Notes under the pieces: model-generated
Told to the model about the DNA's origin: nothing
Seen by the model: the letters and a program-made list of their open reading frames with translations, nothing else
Database searches by the model: none
Part shown: piece by piece, positions 1 to 8,381 of the stretch
How positions within the stretch are numbered: the stretch's first letter is position 1
How the letters are laid out: every line of letters starts with the position of its first letter
Translations under genes and position numbers: made by a program
Assembly: GCA_964475415.1 (NCBI GenBank)
Contig: CAYYWZ010000015.1
Location: forward strand, 1 to 60,741
Direction: 5' to 3'
DNA length: 60,741 nt
DNA from: CALCMJ01 sp964475415
Lineage (GTDB): Bacteria; Bacteroidota; Bacteroidia; Chitinophagales; Saprospiraceae

Positions 1-23
1 CTAAAGATTGGTTCGTTTTTCAT
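1..23 (-). CDS. Start of a further cassette-borne ORF, cut by the window edge
   Basis: An ATG (complement of 21-23) opens a frame MKNEPIF that runs off the left edge. It lies about 30 bases downstream of the attC-like core site at 48-54 on the minus strand, which is where the gene of the next integron cassette should begin. Only seven codons are visible, so no function can be given and the start is a positional inference. Confidence 0.35.
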
Positions 24-46
24 AGTTCTATTTTTTGAGTTGCTGA

Positions 47-118
47 CCTATAACGAATAATGATATCCAGCGTCTCTGTGAGGTACGAGCAGATATGCTG
101 TGATATCTAATGTTAGGC
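47..118 (-). other. attC-like recombination site (site A)
   Basis: Read on the minus strand, the site runs R'' GCCTAAC (118-112), a four-base spacer, an arm GATATC-A-CAGC (107-97), a 25-base loop region, the complementary arm GCTGGATATC (71-62), and a core CGTTATAGG (55-47). The two arms pair over ten bases with one unpaired base in the gene-proximal arm (complement of 101). This is the arrangement of R''-L''-L'-R' and the extrahelical base in integron attC sites. The R' core differs from R'' because it belongs to the next cassette. R'' instead matches the cassette's own 5' end at 1461-1470. Seen directly: the pairing and order. Inferred: recombination function. Confidence 0.8.
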
Positions 119-1469
119 ATAGGATTTTATTACCAGTTTTTAAGTTTTTGAATCTCATTTTCCCAAGTAGTAATAGAAGGAGCATCATCATAAATATCTG
201 ATGCCCTCAAGACATCATTTTCAATTTGAGATTTCCACTTTATGAGTAAAGGGTCAATTGTTTGATCATTAAATAAGGTATTTTTGAAAATACTCATTCT
301 ATCTTCATAAACGTCTTGAAATTCCATAAATCCACATTGTAGTTTGTCATTATAAACCAAAAAATTTATAGATTCATCATAGAAGGGAATCGTATCACCC
401 GTCATGCAAGAATTGTTTTTAAAATATATCGTGGAGTCGATTGCCTTGAATTCTAAATTATCTAAATCCCATGGTATCAGATGTACCTTTTGATTAATGT
501 CGTCAGAAAACCAATAAATATTCCCATTTACACAATCTCCTTCTCCACACCACCAATAAAATGCAGCTTCATCAGTATGTCCTATTGAAAAACCAACAAC
601 CATATTTCTAATTAAAGATTCCACGTCAAACCACCTTTCAATTAGCGTCTTCATATTCATCGAATTGGTATTTTCAATATCATATGCAAAATCTGCAAAA
701 TTTGAAATGTCACTAATTTCCTCATTCGTTTTGAGAGATTGAATCATAAGAGATTGAATTGTTGCTTTGCGATCAGGCTGTATAGGCCATATATCTTTTA
801 AAATATTTCCGTCATTTTGAAAGTTGAGGTTTGCAAATTTGCCATCAATTTGTTCTGTTAAAGCATATAAACCAATAAATTCATCATTTATATACAATTT
901 AGCATGAACACATCTAGGTGATTTAACCCCGAAATTTCCATAAAGCCAATAACCTAATCTTTCTTTCATTAAGCTTGGGTCATTGTTTAATGAATGGAAT
1001 TGCAATTTCTTTAATCCGTAGAAAGTAGTGCCTTTGTTCAGCCAGTTAATTTTAATTTTTGTTGAGAGCTTAGTACTTGACTTAGATCCAGTATTACCTT
1101 CACTTAAAAATCCATTCCAAGATTGGTTTGACCCCTTGTATCTTATTCCAATCGGACTTATTGTATCTTTTTGAAAGATAAGCATGGCTTCAGTATATTC
1201 TTCTTTTTTAGGATCAGCATCTAAAAAAGCTAAATTCTCCCCAGGGATCTTAATATGAAAACTATAAAGTGAATCTTGATTGAATATTATTTCAGAGTTG
1301 AGGTTGAGATAATCTTCACTTCCTGAAGGTTGAATAATTGGAACTTCGAATTTCGGAAGAATACAATTGTCTTCTGTGTCATTTTTTGAACATGAACAGA
1401 AAAGCAATATCAAAATAGATAGTACTGAATATGGTAGTATGTTTTTTTTCATTCTCATCTTATGCCTAA
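55..1469 (-). mobile_element. Integron-type gene cassette carrying a CotH-kinase gene
   Basis: The unit starts with G^TTAGGC (complement of 1470-1464), carries one ORF, and ends in the attC-like site A at 47-118. Its 5' end (1461-1470) is a perfect 10-base inverted copy of its R'' end (112-121), as expected if it was once a circle with a complete attC. The ORF starts 6-12 bases inside the cassette and stops 11 bases before R'', a typical cassette fit. Upstream comes a promoter-like element and then the terminator of the glutamine synthetase gene, so this is the first cassette after ordinary chromosome. No integrase gene is present in the window. Confidence 0.75.
130..1458 (-). CDS. CotH kinase family lipoprotein (cassette gene)
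   Basis: Predicted secreted lipoprotein of about 442 residues. The N-terminus is a signal peptide ending in a lipobox (LLFCSC), so the protein should be anchored in an envelope membrane. The middle and C-terminal half match the CotH kinase fold: a segment around YGLKKLQFHSLNNDPSLMKE, then LYINDEFIGLYALTEQID, and a C-terminal NIYWF...LIPWDLDNLEF block carrying the metal-binding Asp pair typical of the family. CotH proteins phosphorylate or decorate extracellular substrates; the target here is unknown. I chose the ATG at 1458 (another is at 1452), because the longer frame to 1476 would begin inside the -7 box and cross the cassette junction. A second, unrelated-length CotH protein lies at 20176-22005. 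Confidence 0.85.
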   Translation of the reverse strand: MRMKKNILPYSVLSILILLFCSCSKNDTEDNCILPKFEVPIIQPSGSEDYLNLNSEIIFNQDSLYSFHIKIPGENLAFLDADPKKEEYTEAMLIFQKDTISPIGIRYKGSNQSWNGFLSEGNTGSKSSTKLSTKIKINWLNKGTTFYGLKKLQFHSLNNDPSLMKERLGYWLYGNFGVKSPRCVHAKLYINDEFIGLYALTEQIDGKFANLNFQNDGNILKDIWPIQPDRKATIQSLMIQSLKTNEEISDISNFADFAYDIENTNSMNMKTLIERWFDVESLIRNMVVGFSIGHTDEAAFYWWCGEGDCVNGNIYWFSDDINQKVHLIPWDLDNLEFKAIDSTIYFKNNSCMTGDTIPFYDESINFLVYNDKLQCGFMEFQDVYEDRMSIFKNTLFNDQTIDPLLIKWKSQIENDVLRASDIYDDAPSITTWENEIQKLKNW

Positions 1470-1473
1470 CAGT

Positions 1474-1508
1474 CAAATATAATCATCTTTTAATCTAGAT
1501 ATATCCAA
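1474..1508 (-). promoter_or_regulatory. Bacteroidota-type promoter abutting the cassette junction
   Basis: On the minus strand a perfect TAnnTTTG box (TATATTTG, 1481-1474) sits four bases before the cassette core GTTAGGC, with a TTG (1508-1506) 24 bases upstream of it. That spacing is slightly longer than the usual -33/-7 spacing. It lies outside the cassette and would drive whatever cassette sits first, the role of Pc in classical integrons. Confidence 0.5.
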
Positions 1509-1524
1509 TACCTGAAAGTGGATA

Positions 1525-1558
1525 AAAAAAGACGCTCTACTAAAGTAAAACGTCTTTT
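1525..1558 (-). terminator. Terminator of the glutamine synthetase gene
   Basis: AAAAGACG (1527-1534) pairs with CGTCTTTT (1551-1558), with further pairing inside the loop. On the minus strand it is followed by seven U. It lies about 30 bases past the glutamine synthetase stop and separates that gene from the cassette region. Confidence 0.75.
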
Positions 1559-1589
1559 CTATATCGTATTAGATCTATAAATTCACAGC

Positions 1590-2606
1590 CTAAGACTTAA
1601 CTGTTTTTATGATCGAACTTGCTACTTTATATGGATCAGCATTAGATGCTGGTCTTCTATCTTCTAACCATCCCTTCCAGTCGTTTTCTACCGTTGCAAT
1701 AGGAATTCTTATAGAAGCTCCTCTGTCAGACACACCATAAGAAAACTTGTGTATAGATTGTGTCTCATGCTTACCCGTAAGACGTTGTTCATTATATGCT
1801 CCGTATACATCGATAGCAGCCTGTATTCTATCTGGCTTACCAAATTTTTCACATATCATATCATAGTCTTCTTTCTTACCAGAAGTTCTAAGAAGTGTAT
1901 TGGAGAAGTTAGCATGCATACCAGATCCATTCCAGTCTCCTTTGACAGGTTTAGGATGCAGATTTACTCTAACACCATATCTTTCAGCAACTTTTTCCAT
2001 TAGATATCTCGCTGCCCATACTTGATCTCCTGCCTCCTTAGCTCCTTTAGCAAATACTTGATATTCCCACTGTCCTTTCATTACCTCTGCGTTGATTCCT
2101 TCTATATTGATATCTGCTGCAATACAATAATCCATATGCTCTTCTACAATTTCTCTTCCTACAGCATACTCAGCTCCTAAAGAACAGTAGTAAGGCCCCT
2201 GAGGAGCTGGATAAGATCCTCGTGCTGGAAATCCTAGTGGTGAATGATGATCTATATCCCAGAAAACATATTCTTGCTCGAAACCAAACCAGAAATCATT
2301 ATCATTATCGTCTATGGTTGCTCTACCATTAGTTGGGTGAGGAGTACCATCTGCATTGAGAACTTCGCAGATTACGATATATCCTGATTTTCTAGAAGGA
2401 TCTACAAATAGTCTTACAGGCTTAAGCAAAAGGTCAGAAGAATTGCCTTCAGCTTGGTTGGTAGAGGATCCATCATAAGACCACATCGGACAGTCTTCTA
2501 TATTTCCTTTAAACTTACTGTCATCTACAACTTTCGTTTTAGATCTCATTTCTTGAGTCGGCTCTGTACCATCGAGCCATACGTATTCTAACTTATATTT
2601 TGCCAT
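1590..2606 (-). CDS. Glutamine synthetase, type II (GSII)
   Basis: 338 residues, the usual length of the eukaryote-like, short GSII enzymes that many Bacteroidota carry instead of or beside GSI/GSIII. It makes glutamine from glutamate, ammonia and ATP in the cytoplasm. Visible landmarks are the N-terminal beta-grasp start (YKLEYVWLDG), the substrate loop CPMWSYDGSSTNQAEG, the metal-binding FGFEQEY block around residue 107, the ATP/glutamate region NLHPKPVKGDWNGSGMHANF, and the C-terminal DRGASIRIP. It is a single gene with its own -7 box at 2637-2644 and terminator at 1525-1558. Confidence 0.95.
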   Translation of the reverse strand: MAKYKLEYVWLDGTEPTQEMRSKTKVVDDSKFKGNIEDCPMWSYDGSSTNQAEGNSSDLLLKPVRLFVDPSRKSGYIVICEVLNADGTPHPTNGRATIDDNDNDFWFGFEQEYVFWDIDHHSPLGFPARGSYPAPQGPYYCSLGAEYAVGREIVEEHMDYCIAADINIEGINAEVMKGQWEYQVFAKGAKEAGDQVWAARYLMEKVAERYGVRVNLHPKPVKGDWNGSGMHANFSNTLLRTSGKKEDYDMICEKFGKPDRIQAAIDVYGAYNEQRLTGKHETQSIHKFSYGVSDRGASIRIPIATVENDWKGWLEDRRPASNADPYKVASSIIKTVKS

Positions 2607-2636
2607 AGGGAATAGCGGGTTTGGTTATGAAAGCCA

Positions 2637-2644
2637 CAAATGTA
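2637..2644 (-). promoter_or_regulatory. -7 box of the glutamine synthetase gene
   Basis: On the minus strand TACATTTG matches TAnnTTTG exactly and lies 30 bases upstream of the ATG, giving a leader of roughly 25 bases. I see no clear TTG at the -33 distance. Confidence 0.5.
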
Positions 2645-2755
2645 TAAATATCAAAAAATCATATATATGTAAATATATTTGCAAATGTGATACTCAATGA
2701 GCAATTTTGTGTATTAATTCTTTGATTATCAGTATATAAAAAATATTATAATGTT

Positions 2756-4291
2756 ATGCCTATAAGTGATTCTGCCCAACTTTTTAGCCTTATAAGCAGC
2801 TTAGATAGATCGGATAAACGCAGTTTCAGACTATATGTAAGCAGAATAGAAAGCAATAAGCACAACCAGTTTGTACAACTATTCGACCTTATGGATAAGA
2901 TGAAGTCTTACAACGAAGATCTTATAAAAAAGAAGTTTCCCACACTTAGTAACAATAACTTATCTAACCTGAGAAGACATCTTTACGCCCAGATTCTCAA
3001 GAGTCTCCGTTTAGTCAACTCTAAAAAAGACATAGAACTACTGCTTAGAGAATATCTAGACTATGCTAAGATACTATACAGTAAAGGTCTATATCTACAA
3101 AGTCTCAAAATCTTAGACAAAGCTAAAGATCAAGCTAAAAGCGCTTCACAGAACATTCTTTTGTTCGAGATTTTAGAATATCAGAAGATGATAGAATCTA
3201 GACATATCACTAGATCTAGAAAAATTAAAAATAAAGTAGAGAACCTTATCTCTCATTCTGATAAGACTAAGGAGGTTGTCTCTAGCACTTCCCATTTCGC
3301 TAATCTCAGTCTCAGAATGCAAGGCCTCTACATAAAATTTGGTTACGCCAAAAACGAAAAAGATCTGTTCCTAGTAAAAGATTACTTCCAGTCTCACCTA
3401 CCCAACCACGATGTCCATAGACTAACATTCTATGAGTCCGTTCTTCTACATCAGAGTTACGTTTGGTTTTACAACATGCAACTAAACTTCAAGCTTAGTT
3501 ACAAACATGCCTATCTGTGGGTCAAGAAATTCGAAGAAAAACCACTTATGATAGAAAAAGATCCTGACCTATATGTCAGAGGTCTACATTACTTGCTAAC
3601 CCATACTTTCTATCTCAACGATATCGATAGGTTTAAAATACATTATAACAAACTTGTAGATTTCCAAGACCAGTCTCAGCAAAAACTTATCGATAATACG
3701 AAGATCATGTACACAAATTATAGAACAAACGCAGAGATCAATCTTAACTATCTTAGTGGCAAGTTTTCAGAAGGTATCAGCAAAATTCCACATTACGAAG
3801 CTGCTATGTCCCAGTTTACAAACAAACTCGATAGCCACAGAACGGTTATCTTCTTATATAAGATAGCATGGCTTTATTTCGCTGCTGGAAAATATAATGA
3901 AGCCCTGGATTATGTAAGTTCAATACTCAACACTAAGCAAAATCACCTTAGAAATGATATCATATCTTATTCTAGACTCTTAGAATTAGTTTGTCATTTC
4001 CATCTTCAGCACTATGACTTGATATACAATACGCATGTCAATGTTAAGAGAAGTTTCTCTATAAATGATGAAAAAAGCAAGGTGGTAGGTCTCACTATTG
4101 ACTTTATAAGAAAAATGGCGAAAGAAAAAAGAAAGCCTGTTCAGAAGGAAATAGAATTACTATCAGTAGAATTTAGTAATTTATTAAAGCAAAAATTATC
4201 AAAAAGACCATTTTTATATTTTAACTTTCTGCTCTGGATAGAAAGCTTACAAGAAGACAAGTGCATAGAAGATATTTTTCATACCATTTAA
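2756..4291 (+). CDS. Helical-repeat protein of unknown function
   Basis: 511 residues with no signal peptide or membrane segment, rich in Leu, Lys and Tyr. Recurrent helix pairs (for example LRRHLYAQILKSLRLV, GLYLQSLKILDKAKDQA and AAGKYNEALDYVSSIL) have the spacing of TPR-like repeats, so a cytoplasmic scaffold or regulator is likely. Its last 31 bases overlap the start of the next gene, so the two are probably translated together. I do not recognise a named family and infer no function. Confidence 0.75.
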   Translation: MPISDSAQLFSLISSLDRSDKRSFRLYVSRIESNKHNQFVQLFDLMDKMKSYNEDLIKKKFPTLSNNNLSNLRRHLYAQILKSLRLVNSKKDIELLLREYLDYAKILYSKGLYLQSLKILDKAKDQAKSASQNILLFEILEYQKMIESRHITRSRKIKNKVENLISHSDKTKEVVSSTSHFANLSLRMQGLYIKFGYAKNEKDLFLVKDYFQSHLPNHDVHRLTFYESVLLHQSYVWFYNMQLNFKLSYKHAYLWVKKFEEKPLMIEKDPDLYVRGLHYLLTHTFYLNDIDRFKIHYNKLVDFQDQSQQKLIDNTKIMYTNYRTNAEINLNYLSGKFSEGISKIPHYEAAMSQFTNKLDSHRTVIFLYKIAWLYFAAGKYNEALDYVSSILNTKQNHLRNDIISYSRLLELVCHFHLQHYDLIYNTHVNVKRSFSINDEKSKVVGLTIDFIRKMAKEKRKPVQKEIELLSVEFSNLLKQKLSKRPFLYFNFLLWIESLQEDKCIEDIFHTI

Positions 4292-6351
4292 TAATTATCT
4301 GTCTGTTCTCAGCATTTAATTTTTCCCTATTGGCCCAGACAGATCTGGAGCAGAGCGGTGCACTGTCTATTGATGAAATTTTAGATCAGCTATTTACGGA
4401 AGATGAAGATCTTAATGATAGTAGTTTTGCTGATCTCTATGAGAACCTAAACTTTTACATAAGTAATCCTATCAACATAAATAATGCGGATACAGACTTC
4501 TTTAAGTCTACTGGCTTGCTCAACGATTTACAAATAACCGCATTTCTAAATTATAAAGCTCAGTACGGTGACTTTATAGCGCTAGAAGAATTACAAGTAG
4601 TGGAAGGATTCAATGCTGAGATTATCCAGCGATTACTCCCATTCATTAAATCTAATAACGAAAACGATTTCCAGCGTTCTATTCCACACATGATAGCTAA
4701 TGGAAGTTCCACACTTTACGCTAAGTACATCACTGTTCTAGAAGATCAAGCTGGTTTTGACGAAGAAGCTACAAATGGATTCAGAGGATCTAAAGGGAAA
4801 TACACGCTCCGTTATCGCTATCAGTATGAGAATAGAATGAGAATAGGATTCCTTGCGGAAAAGGATCAAGGAGAAACATTCTTTGGAGATGATACGCCCC
4901 TAGGGTTTGACTACTATTCTGCACACTTTCATCTTCGAGATTATAGATCATGGCTTAAGGATCTAGTTATAGGAGACTATACGATAAGCCTAGGACAAGG
5001 CCTTGTGATGCATAATGATTTTGGTGCTGGCAAGACCACTAGAATTAGCAATATAAAAAGAGGTGGCCGAACAGTAAGACCTTACAACTCCGTCGCAGAA
5101 AATAATAACTTCAGAGGAATTGCCATGTCATTACGACCTAGCAAAAAGATCGAAATAAGTCCTTTCTTATCTTTTAGCAAGAGAGATGCAACTATTCAGA
5201 TAGATAGCTCTGGAGATTCTGGAGAACCTTTAGAGTTTTTCTCTAGCTTACTAGAAAGTGGTTTCCATAGAACAGAAAACGAGATAGCACAAAAAGATCA
5301 GATAGAACAAAGCGTTGCTGGCTTGTATCTTAAGTATACTGGAAAGAGGTTTAAGCTAGGAGCATACTCAACTTACTTCGGACTCAACAGGCCACTTACA
5401 AGAAGTGATCAGCTCTATAACCAGTTTAGATTTTCTGGAGAACAGGTCTGGTACAATGGATTAGACTACTCCTTCAGATTAAACAACTTTAATTTCTTTG
5501 GAGAATTTTCTCTAGCTGATAATGGCTCTTATTCTTATGTCAATGGAGTACTTATCGCTATGAGCCCTAAGGTATCTGTATCTATATTGCATCGAGATTA
5601 TGACAGAGCTTTCCCTACACTTAGAAGTAACGCCTTCGGAGAATCTACCGAAGCAAATAACGAAAAAGGAATTTACACAGGAATAGAAATCAGGCCTAAC
5701 TTTAACTGGACAATCTCTTCTTACTTAGATATTTTTACTTTCCCTTGGCTTCGTTTCAGAGTAGATCGTCCGTCTAGTGGATATGACTTTCTCGCTAGGA
5801 TACAGTATACAAAGAAGAGATCCTACAGCATATACCTGCAATACAATCATGAGAAAAAAGAATTAAACTTCACAGATGATGATCTCCCTATAAATCCTGT
5901 TCTAGGCACCTATAGAAATAGACTAAGACTTAATGCTAATTATAATATCAATAAAAACTTAGAGCTGAGAAACAGAGTGGAATTTACCTCTTTCAGACAC
6001 GGACCGGATACATCGACAGGATTTATGGTCTACCAAGATGTTATATACAAACCAGTAGGTCTTCCATTGTCTTTTACTGCTAGGTATGCTTTGTACGACA
6101 CTGATGATTTTGACTCTAGAATATTTGCATATGAAAATGATATCCTCTATGAGTTCTTTATCCCTGCCTACTTCTATAAAGGAACTAGAGCTTATCTTAA
6201 TGTAAGGTATAATGTAACTTATAACATGATGATAGAGTTCAGGATTTCTAGAACCTATCTCGCTAACCGAGAAACGATAGGAAGTGGTCTTAACGAGATC
6301 GACGGCAACAAAAGAACTGACTTTAAGATGCAAGCAAAATTCAAGTTCTAG
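4261..6351 (+). CDS. Secreted helix-hairpin-helix domain protein
   Basis: 696 residues, GTG start inside the preceding gene. A signal peptide (about residues 1-25, ending LLAQ) is followed by a helix-hairpin-helix segment of the ComEA type around residues 60-130 (NPININNADTDF, ALEELQVVEGF). The remaining 550 residues are rich in alternating aromatic and polar strands and end in KMQAKFKF, which looks like an outer-membrane beta-barrel ending in Phe. HHH plus barrel proteins are common in Bacteroidota, but their role is not established; DNA contact in the periplasm is a guess. It shares its transcript with the upstream repeat protein. Confidence 0.8.
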   Translation: MHRRYFSYHLIIICLFSAFNFSLLAQTDLEQSGALSIDEILDQLFTEDEDLNDSSFADLYENLNFYISNPININNADTDFFKSTGLLNDLQITAFLNYKAQYGDFIALEELQVVEGFNAEIIQRLLPFIKSNNENDFQRSIPHMIANGSSTLYAKYITVLEDQAGFDEEATNGFRGSKGKYTLRYRYQYENRMRIGFLAEKDQGETFFGDDTPLGFDYYSAHFHLRDYRSWLKDLVIGDYTISLGQGLVMHNDFGAGKTTRISNIKRGGRTVRPYNSVAENNNFRGIAMSLRPSKKIEISPFLSFSKRDATIQIDSSGDSGEPLEFFSSLLESGFHRTENEIAQKDQIEQSVAGLYLKYTGKRFKLGAYSTYFGLNRPLTRSDQLYNQFRFSGEQVWYNGLDYSFRLNNFNFFGEFSLADNGSYSYVNGVLIAMSPKVSVSILHRDYDRAFPTLRSNAFGESTEANNEKGIYTGIEIRPNFNWTISSYLDIFTFPWLRFRVDRPSSGYDFLARIQYTKKRSYSIYLQYNHEKKELNFTDDDLPINPVLGTYRNRLRLNANYNINKNLELRNRVEFTSFRHGPDTSTGFMVYQDVIYKPVGLPLSFTARYALYDTDDFDSRIFAYENDILYEFFIPAYFYKGTRAYLNVRYNVTYNMMIEFRISRTYLANRETIGSGLNEIDGNKRTDFKMQAKFKF

Positions 6352-6402
6352 TATATAATTATTAGTTAAAAAAATCTTGTAAGAATGCTTATCAAGTCAA
6401 AT

Positions 6403-6963
6403 CTACCTTGACCCACGAATAATATTATATACTATAAATCCTACTAGTGCACCTATAGTTCCGACTGAAGCTACAATTATCCCTGCTTTATTTTCTTGAA
6501 CATTTAGGCCTAAGGAAATCGTTTTGTTATTATTCCTTCTAGCCTGAGTTATCTCATTATAACAAATATGAAATCCAAATTTATTTTTTAATACCAAACC
6601 TACTTCTGCCGAGAACTGTCCTAATCCTTGTTGATTATTCCCAATTAGAGATGAACCAATGCCTCCATAAATTCTTTTACCGTTATTTAAAGAATAAAAA
6701 TATCTACCTTTTAATCCATAAAAAATTAAGTAATCATTTGCGGCGACTCCTCTGAAAGAACCTAATAGTTGAATTCCATTCTTACTCTCATTTATGAACT
6801 CTATACCCATATTTATTTGGTGATCAAAGTTTGCCTTACTTCCGGATAGGGTTATCGGATAAGCTATACCTAGATCATAAGCAAATTTAGACTCGATACT
6901 TTGACTGAACGCAAACTGAGCCATGAAAAGAAATACTAAAATCGACGATAGACTTATCTTCAT
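6403..6963 (-). CDS. Secreted protein of unknown function, probable outer-membrane beta-barrel
   Basis: 186 residues with a clear signal peptide (MKISLSSILVFLFMAQFAFSQ). The body has short alternating strands (MGIEFINESKNGIQLLGSF, GRYFYSLNNGKRIYGGIGSS) like a small porin-type barrel. A C-terminal hydrophobic stretch (about residues 160-180, GIIVASVGTIGALVGFIVY) could be a membrane segment. It converges on the HHH protein gene and has no operon partner. No family recognised. Confidence 0.7.
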   Translation of the reverse strand: MKISLSSILVFLFMAQFAFSQSIESKFAYDLGIAYPITLSGSKANFDHQINMGIEFINESKNGIQLLGSFRGVAANDYLIFYGLKGRYFYSLNNGKRIYGGIGSSLIGNNQQGLGQFSAEVGLVLKNKFGFHICYNEITQARRNNNKTISLGLNVQENKAGIIVASVGTIGALVGFIVYNIIRGSR

Positions 6964-7098
6964 AATGCTAATTTTTCTATTACTAAAGATAAGGTCATTT
7001 ACATGGTTTCAGATAGAAAACTAGTCTCACTGCAGCTAATCAAGGCATTAGTACTTACAATCTTATACAAGCTAGGTAGTATATCCTATACCTGCATC

Positions 7099-8313
7099 TT
7101 AATACAGTAGATATTTAGCTCTTATTTGTTTGAAAGCGTCTAGATCTTTCTGCCAACTTGCTCTGATTTGCTCCTCATTAAGGCCTTGCTGGATTTGTTT
7201 TCGTAATTGATTACTTCCTGCTAGTTTGTCAAAAAATAAATTCTCGAGAAAATATGCTTTATCTTTCTGATTGAATATTTCTGCGTACTCCAGTAAATAA
7301 CTTAGGTTTAATCTTTTCTCTGAGTGTAATGTTTTTACATCTAAAGCACTTAGGTTATCACCATAGCAAACTTTATCTTGATGTTTAGGATACTTGGCTC
7401 CTTCAGAAGGTTTAGGAGTGAACTGATACAACTTACCTTCAGCAACTGGAGCACCTACAATCTGAAACTGCTTATCCGTTCCTCTACCTATAGAAACATT
7501 GGTTCCTTCAAAGAAACATAACGAAGGGTATAGTAATATAGATCTTAGATTAGGCAAATTAGGCGAGGGCTTAACCGGTAACTCGTATATCTTATTGTGA
7601 TCATAATTCAGACATCTTACAACCATAAGCTCACAAGGTTTACTCGACAACCATCCTTCACCATTGATCATCTGAGCATATTCTCCTATCGTCATACCGT
7701 ACACAACTGGCACTGTATGCATACCGACAAATGATCTCCACTCTGGTAACAACATAGGTCCATCTACATAATGCGCATTAGGATTAGGTCTATCTAAGAC
7801 AACCATAGCTATATCTTGTTCCGCAGCAGCTTCCATAACATAATGCATGGAACTTATATAAGTGTAAAATCGCGCTCCTACATCTTGTATATCAAAAAGT
7901 ATGAGGTCTACACCTAACAGATCTTCTTGTGCTGGTTTTTTCTTCTTACCATATAGAGAGATAATACTTAGTCCAGTTTTGCTATCTACCCCATTGACAA
8001 TCTGAGCACCTGCGTCTTCCTTCCCCCTGAAGCCATGTTCTGGAGCAAAAATAACTTTGACATCTACATCATTAGCCAATAAGAAATCTACTATGTGATC
8101 TTCTTTGCTCCTACTTGTCTGATTGACAACACAGGCTATGGACTTACCCTTTACAATTCGTAGAACATCTTGCTGACGATCCGCCGCAGGAATGATTACT
8201 GAAACGATCTCTTCTTTTTTGTCGACAAGTTTTCCAGCATCCACCTGAGACCTAGAATCACAAGACATAAAAAGACAAATCACTATCGAAAATAACATAT
8301 TATAAAAAGACAT
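7099..8313 (-). CDS. DUF1343 lipoprotein (NamZ-like exo-N-acetylmuramidase family)
   Basis: 404 residues. The N-terminus is a lipoprotein signal with a lipobox (LFMSC), so it should sit in the envelope. The whole length matches DUF1343: VNQTSRSKEDHIVDFL, IFAPEHGFRGKEDAGA, LYGKKKKPAQEDL, LILFDIQDVGARFYTYISSM, VLDRPNPNAHYVDGPML and FEGTNVSIGRGTDKQFQIVG are its conserved blocks. One member, NamZ, releases terminal MurNAc from peptidoglycan fragments, so cell-wall recycling is the likely role. It stands alone, divergent from the exonuclease gene. Confidence 0.9.
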   Translation of the reverse strand: MSFYNMLFSIVICLFMSCDSRSQVDAGKLVDKKEEIVSVIIPAADRQQDVLRIVKGKSIACVVNQTSRSKEDHIVDFLLANDVDVKVIFAPEHGFRGKEDAGAQIVNGVDSKTGLSIISLYGKKKKPAQEDLLGVDLILFDIQDVGARFYTYISSMHYVMEAAAEQDIAMVVLDRPNPNAHYVDGPMLLPEWRSFVGMHTVPVVYGMTIGEYAQMINGEGWLSSKPCELMVVRCLNYDHNKIYELPVKPSPNLPNLRSILLYPSLCFFEGTNVSIGRGTDKQFQIVGAPVAEGKLYQFTPKPSEGAKYPKHQDKVCYGDNLSALDVKTLHSEKRLNLSYLLEYAEIFNQKDKAYFLENLFFDKLAGSNQLRKQIQQGLNEEQIRASWQKDLDAFKQIRAKYLLY

Positions 8314-8381
8314 AATATAAAATTAGTTATATATTCGGTATCTGGCCAATTTATTTCTATAATTGTGCATAATAAATTACG

